From: Bacteroidota bacterium
GTDB lineage: Bacteria > Bacteroidota > Ignavibacteria > SZUA-365 > JAADGX01
NCBI GenBank assembly: GCA_024276335.1
Contig: JAJRXL010000206.1
Location: 1-6,304, forward strand
Direction of reading: 5' to 3'
Length of the DNA: 6,304 nucleotides
Part shown: in pieces, positions 4,650 to 6,304 of the stretch
How positions within the stretch are numbered: the first letter of the stretch is position 1
Layout: each line of letters starts with the position of its first letter
Program-made: the position numbers and the translations under genes
The notes under the pieces: model-generated
Databases searched by the model: none
What the model was told of the DNA's origin: nothing
What the model saw: only the letters and a program-made list of their open reading frames with translations

Positions 4650-6304
4650 ATCACTTGGATTTTGAAGCTCCCGATGTCCCCGTCCGACATACAGCGGCAA
4701 AGGTAAGTGCCTGGCGGAAGAGTGTGGAGAGGAAGTGAAAAAGAATGAACGCCCGGAGACACGGCATTGAAGAATTTCGAAAGCCGCACCCTGCCCAGGA
4801 TGTCGAGGACGTCGATCCGCAGCGGCCTGGTCATTTCAGCGGTGGTTCGCAAGGTGAGGGTCAGGGCGCTGCCGCCCGATCGCTCGCTGATAACGGGACT
4901 GGGATGAAAAGTCAGGATGGTGAAGTTATCCCCTGCCGCAAGGGGGACGGCGCAGCTTCCGGACACTACCAGGCGGCAGGTGTCGGTGCGAACCGGCTGG
5001 GTCGAGGAATTGGCGACGGCCTGTTCCGTCCAAATCGTGGTGGAGCGGACGGAGAAAGCGTCGCGCCGTGGAAAGGGGAGTGTCTCGAATCGAAGGATCA
5101 GGATGTTTCCGCCGTCTTTCCGGCCGCCGGTGTTGACGAGCTTCACGTTTGAACTGCCGGCGCCCATATCGGGAAGCGAAAATTCTTCCACCTCCCACGA
5201 GGATGCCGTGCTTGCGGACCGAATAGAGATAATCTTTCCGAAGTTCTTGTCCCATCGCAGGGTAACATCGAGATCCGACAGCGTAAACCCTCTCGGGTCG
5301 AGGGCGAGAGGTATTTCCGCCGTGCGCCCCGCTTCGACTGCGAAATCACCCGGGAAGAACAGTCCCGGCATGTCGTCGATCACCAGGATGACAATTTTTT
5401 TCAGGCAACGTCGTTCCACGCCTGCCGACAGGAGCGCCATTTCGACCGTCACCGTCGTATCCCGTCCCGGGTTGGCGGTGGTAATATGCCAGGTGAGGGT
5501 CGTATCTCCTCTGGGCGGGAGAGAGGTGAACGAAATATACGGACGCTCGCCCACGATTGTTGTGAGCTCCGGTGGAAGGAGCAGATAGACCGTGCCTCCG
5601 CCGGATTCCCCGTCCCCGAGATTGCGGACGAGTCCCGTGATCGGGATGGAAGCGGGAATGCTTTGTCCCGTGCGACTGTCGAAGCGGATCGTGTCACGAC
5701 CGGAGGCGCAAGAGAGTTCGAGAGAATTTCCCGAAGCCAGCCCCGGGACGATGACGGATGTTTTGCACGTGAAAAAGCTCCCGCCGGTTACGGTGAACGA
5801 CGTCAGAAACAGCGTGTCCGTTCTCGATCGTGGCAGGGCGGTCAACAGGAATACCACGGAATCGGCGCCGCCGGTCGGCAACGGGTTCGTGGCAAAAGAC
5901 TTGGTAAGCAACTCGCCGGGCGCCGGTATGATTCCCTGCGGCAAAACGAGCGATGTGCTTGCGTTGGCGATGGGCATCGGAGTATTGTTTTTAGCAAACA
6001 CCACGAGCCGAAAAGGCTCCGGGGTGTAACTTTGTCCACTTGCGTCAATGCTGAGGGGTGAATCGGCGCTGCACGAGATGCTCAACGACCCGTCGTTAAT
6101 TCCGGGGATAAAAATCTTTCCGCAACAGGAGACGGCGCCCTTGCCGGGCACGTCCGCGATGACGCAAATATCCACGGTCGTATCCGCGGAGAATCTGGAG
6201 ACTGAAACGTTCCACGTAATGGTGTCCCTCGAGAAGGGGGCGACGGGAGGCAATGTGATCGCCGGTAACCCTGACACGGTGCTCAGGCCGGGCGGCAGGA
6301 AGAC
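4643..6304 (-). CDS. Large secreted protein with 120-residue repeats, cohesin-like module and T9SS type A sorting domain (5' end outside window)
   Basis: The frame is open from the window edge to the TGA at 4645-4643, 553 residues of a longer protein. The GTG at 6277 is not a credible start: the nine codons before it are open and continue the same repeat domain, and no signal peptide is present. Domains by residue of the visible part: repeat copy a 1-118, copy b 119-238, half copy c 239-311, cohesin-like module about 313-450, T9SS sorting domain about 465-553. No catalytic motif is visible. The likely role is structural or adhesive at the cell surface, exported through the Sec system and then T9SS, which usually cleaves off the sorting domain. 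The gene lies 132 bases upstream of the metalloprotease on the same strand, so co-expression is possible. The identity of the missing N-terminal part is unknown. Confidence 0.9.
   Translation of the reverse strand, partial: VFLPPGLSTVSGLPAITLPPVAPFSRDTITWNVSVSRFSADTTVDICVIADVPGKGAVSCCGKIFIPGINDGSLSISCSADSPLSIDASGQSYTPEPFRLVVFAKNNTPMPIANASTSLVLPQGIIPAPGELLTKSFATNPLPTGGADSVVFLLTALPRSRTDTLFLTSFTVTGGSFFTCKTSVIVPGLASGNSLELSCASGRDTIRFDSRTGQSIPASIPITGLVRNLGDGESGGGTVYLLLPPELTTIVGERPYISFTSLPPRGDTTLTWHITTANPGRDTTVTVEMALLSAGVERRCLKKIVILVIDDMPGLFFPGDFAVEAGRTAEIPLALDPRGFTLSDLDVTLRWDKNFGKIISIRSASTASSWEVEEFSLPDMGAGSSNVKLVNTGGRKDGGNILILRFETLPFPRRDAFSVRSTTIWTEQAVANSSTQPVRTDTCRLVVSGSCAVPLAAGDNFTILTFHPSPVISERSGGSALTLTLRTTAEMTRPLRIDVLDILGRVRLSKFFNAVSPGVHSFSLPLHTLPPGTYLCRCMSDGDIGSFKIQVIR
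4646..4912 (-). other. T9SS type A C-terminal sorting domain
   Basis: The last ~89 residues follow the family pattern: FHPSP (466-470) in place of YPNP, then a strand LTLTLRTTAE (481-490), PLRIDVLDILGRV (494-506) matching the v-x-i-x-l-y-D-x-x-G-r-x-v core, SPGVHSFSLP (516-525) matching a-G-x-h-x-x-x, LPPGTYLCRC (529-538) matching L-x-x-G-x-Y-x-x-x, and SFKIQVIR at the end. This domain directs proteins across the outer membrane by T9SS and is normally removed by the sortase. The two cysteines near the end (C536, C538) are uncommon for the domain. Confidence 0.88.
4955..5368 (-). other. Cohesin-like beta-sandwich module
   Basis: Residues about 313-450 of the visible protein. The start FAVEAGRTAEIPLAL (321-335), then TLSDLDVTLRWDKNFGKIISI (341-361), and later KDGGNILILRFETL (396-409) match the usual cohesin order: a V-x-x-G-x-x-x-x-I-P-V strand, a Y/W-D pair in the third strand, and a G-x-L-x-x-I-x-F strand near the end. 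Cohesin-like modules occur in many non-cellulosomal surface proteins next to T9SS domains. Partner binding to a dockerin is not implied. C443 and C451 follow the module and could pair. Confidence 0.6.
5371..6304 (-). repeat. Three tandem copies of a ~120-residue Cys-containing repeat
   Basis: Copy starts are marked by FLPPGL (2-7), LVLPQGI (119-125) and LLLPPEL (241-247). Each is followed by a Thr/Asp-rich strand (SRDTITW, RTDTLFL, RGDTTLTW) and a Cys with a nearby basic residue at 60/61, 180 and 300, exactly 120 apart. Copies a and b continue with a second half starting SISCS (76-80) and ELSCA (196-200), followed by a GQS motif (90-92 and 213-215). Copy c lacks this second half and passes straight into the next domain. 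The composition suggests immunoglobulin-like beta-sandwiches similar to the DUF11/CARDB kind. I do not recognise a named family. Confidence 0.75.

Noticed and set aside
4618..4653. Direct repeat GGATCA at 4618-4623 and 4648-4653 as a possible insertion or attachment site
   Set aside because: Six bases is too short, one copy is within coding sequence, and no mobile-element gene or terminal inverted repeat is nearby.
4917..6061. Long plus-strand frames (4917-5588, 5486-6061, 5592-6029) opposite the T9SS-type gene
   Set aside because: They overlap one another in different frames, are Arg/Gly/Ser-rich with no domain, and are antisense to a protein with clear repeats and a sorting domain.
6275..6277. 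GTG as the start codon of the upstream protein
   Set aside because: The frame stays open to the window edge and the residues before the GTG (VFLPPGL) match the starts of the later repeat copies, so the GTG is internal.

Overview
The window holds parts of two large secreted or cell-surface proteins. Both are encoded on the minus strand and both run off an edge. There are no RNA genes, CRISPR arrays, insertion sequences or plus-strand genes that I can support. The upstream gene (6304 to 4643) lacks its N-terminus. It ends in a C-terminal domain that looks like a type A sorting signal of the type IX secretion system (T9SS). The downstream gene (4510 to 1) has its start in the window and is open for 1503 codons without reaching a stop. 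It encodes a signal peptide, an N-terminal domain, a matrixin-like zinc metalloprotease domain, a CARDB-like beta-sandwich and at least nine HYDIN/choice-of-anchor-D type repeats.

Organism: the T9SS sorting domain points to the Bacteroidota-Chlorobiota-Ignavibacteriota group and relatives. Rather GC-rich coding, a start with no Shine-Dalgarno sequence, and huge repeat-built surface proteins with HYDIN-like, CARDB-like and cohesin-like modules would fit an environmental Ignavibacteria/Kapabacteria-like lineage. That finer placement is inference. No marker gene is present.

Layout, in the direction of transcription (right to left): 6304-5371 three tandem copies of a roughly 120-residue Cys-containing repeat, the third half-length; 5368-4955 a cohesin-like module; 4912-4646 the T9SS sorting domain; 4643-4645 the stop, inside a short GC-rich hairpin that may act as a terminator; 4511-4642 a 132-base spacer with inverted repeats; 4510 the ATG of the protease gene; 4432-4121 an N-terminal domain of unknown function; 3796-3272 the catalytic domain with an intact zinc-binding motif and Met-turn; 3193-2867 the CARDB-like domain; 2839-1 the HYDIN-like repeats, of which the first three carry cysteines and the later six do not.

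The two genes share strand, export logic and beta-sandwich architecture, so they probably belong to one locus for extracellular proteins. Whether they are co-transcribed or act together cannot be decided here. I do not see a multi-gene defence, biosynthetic or mobile system. The points most worth a second look are the protease fused to a long two-class repeat stalk, and the 120-residue repeat family in the upstream protein.
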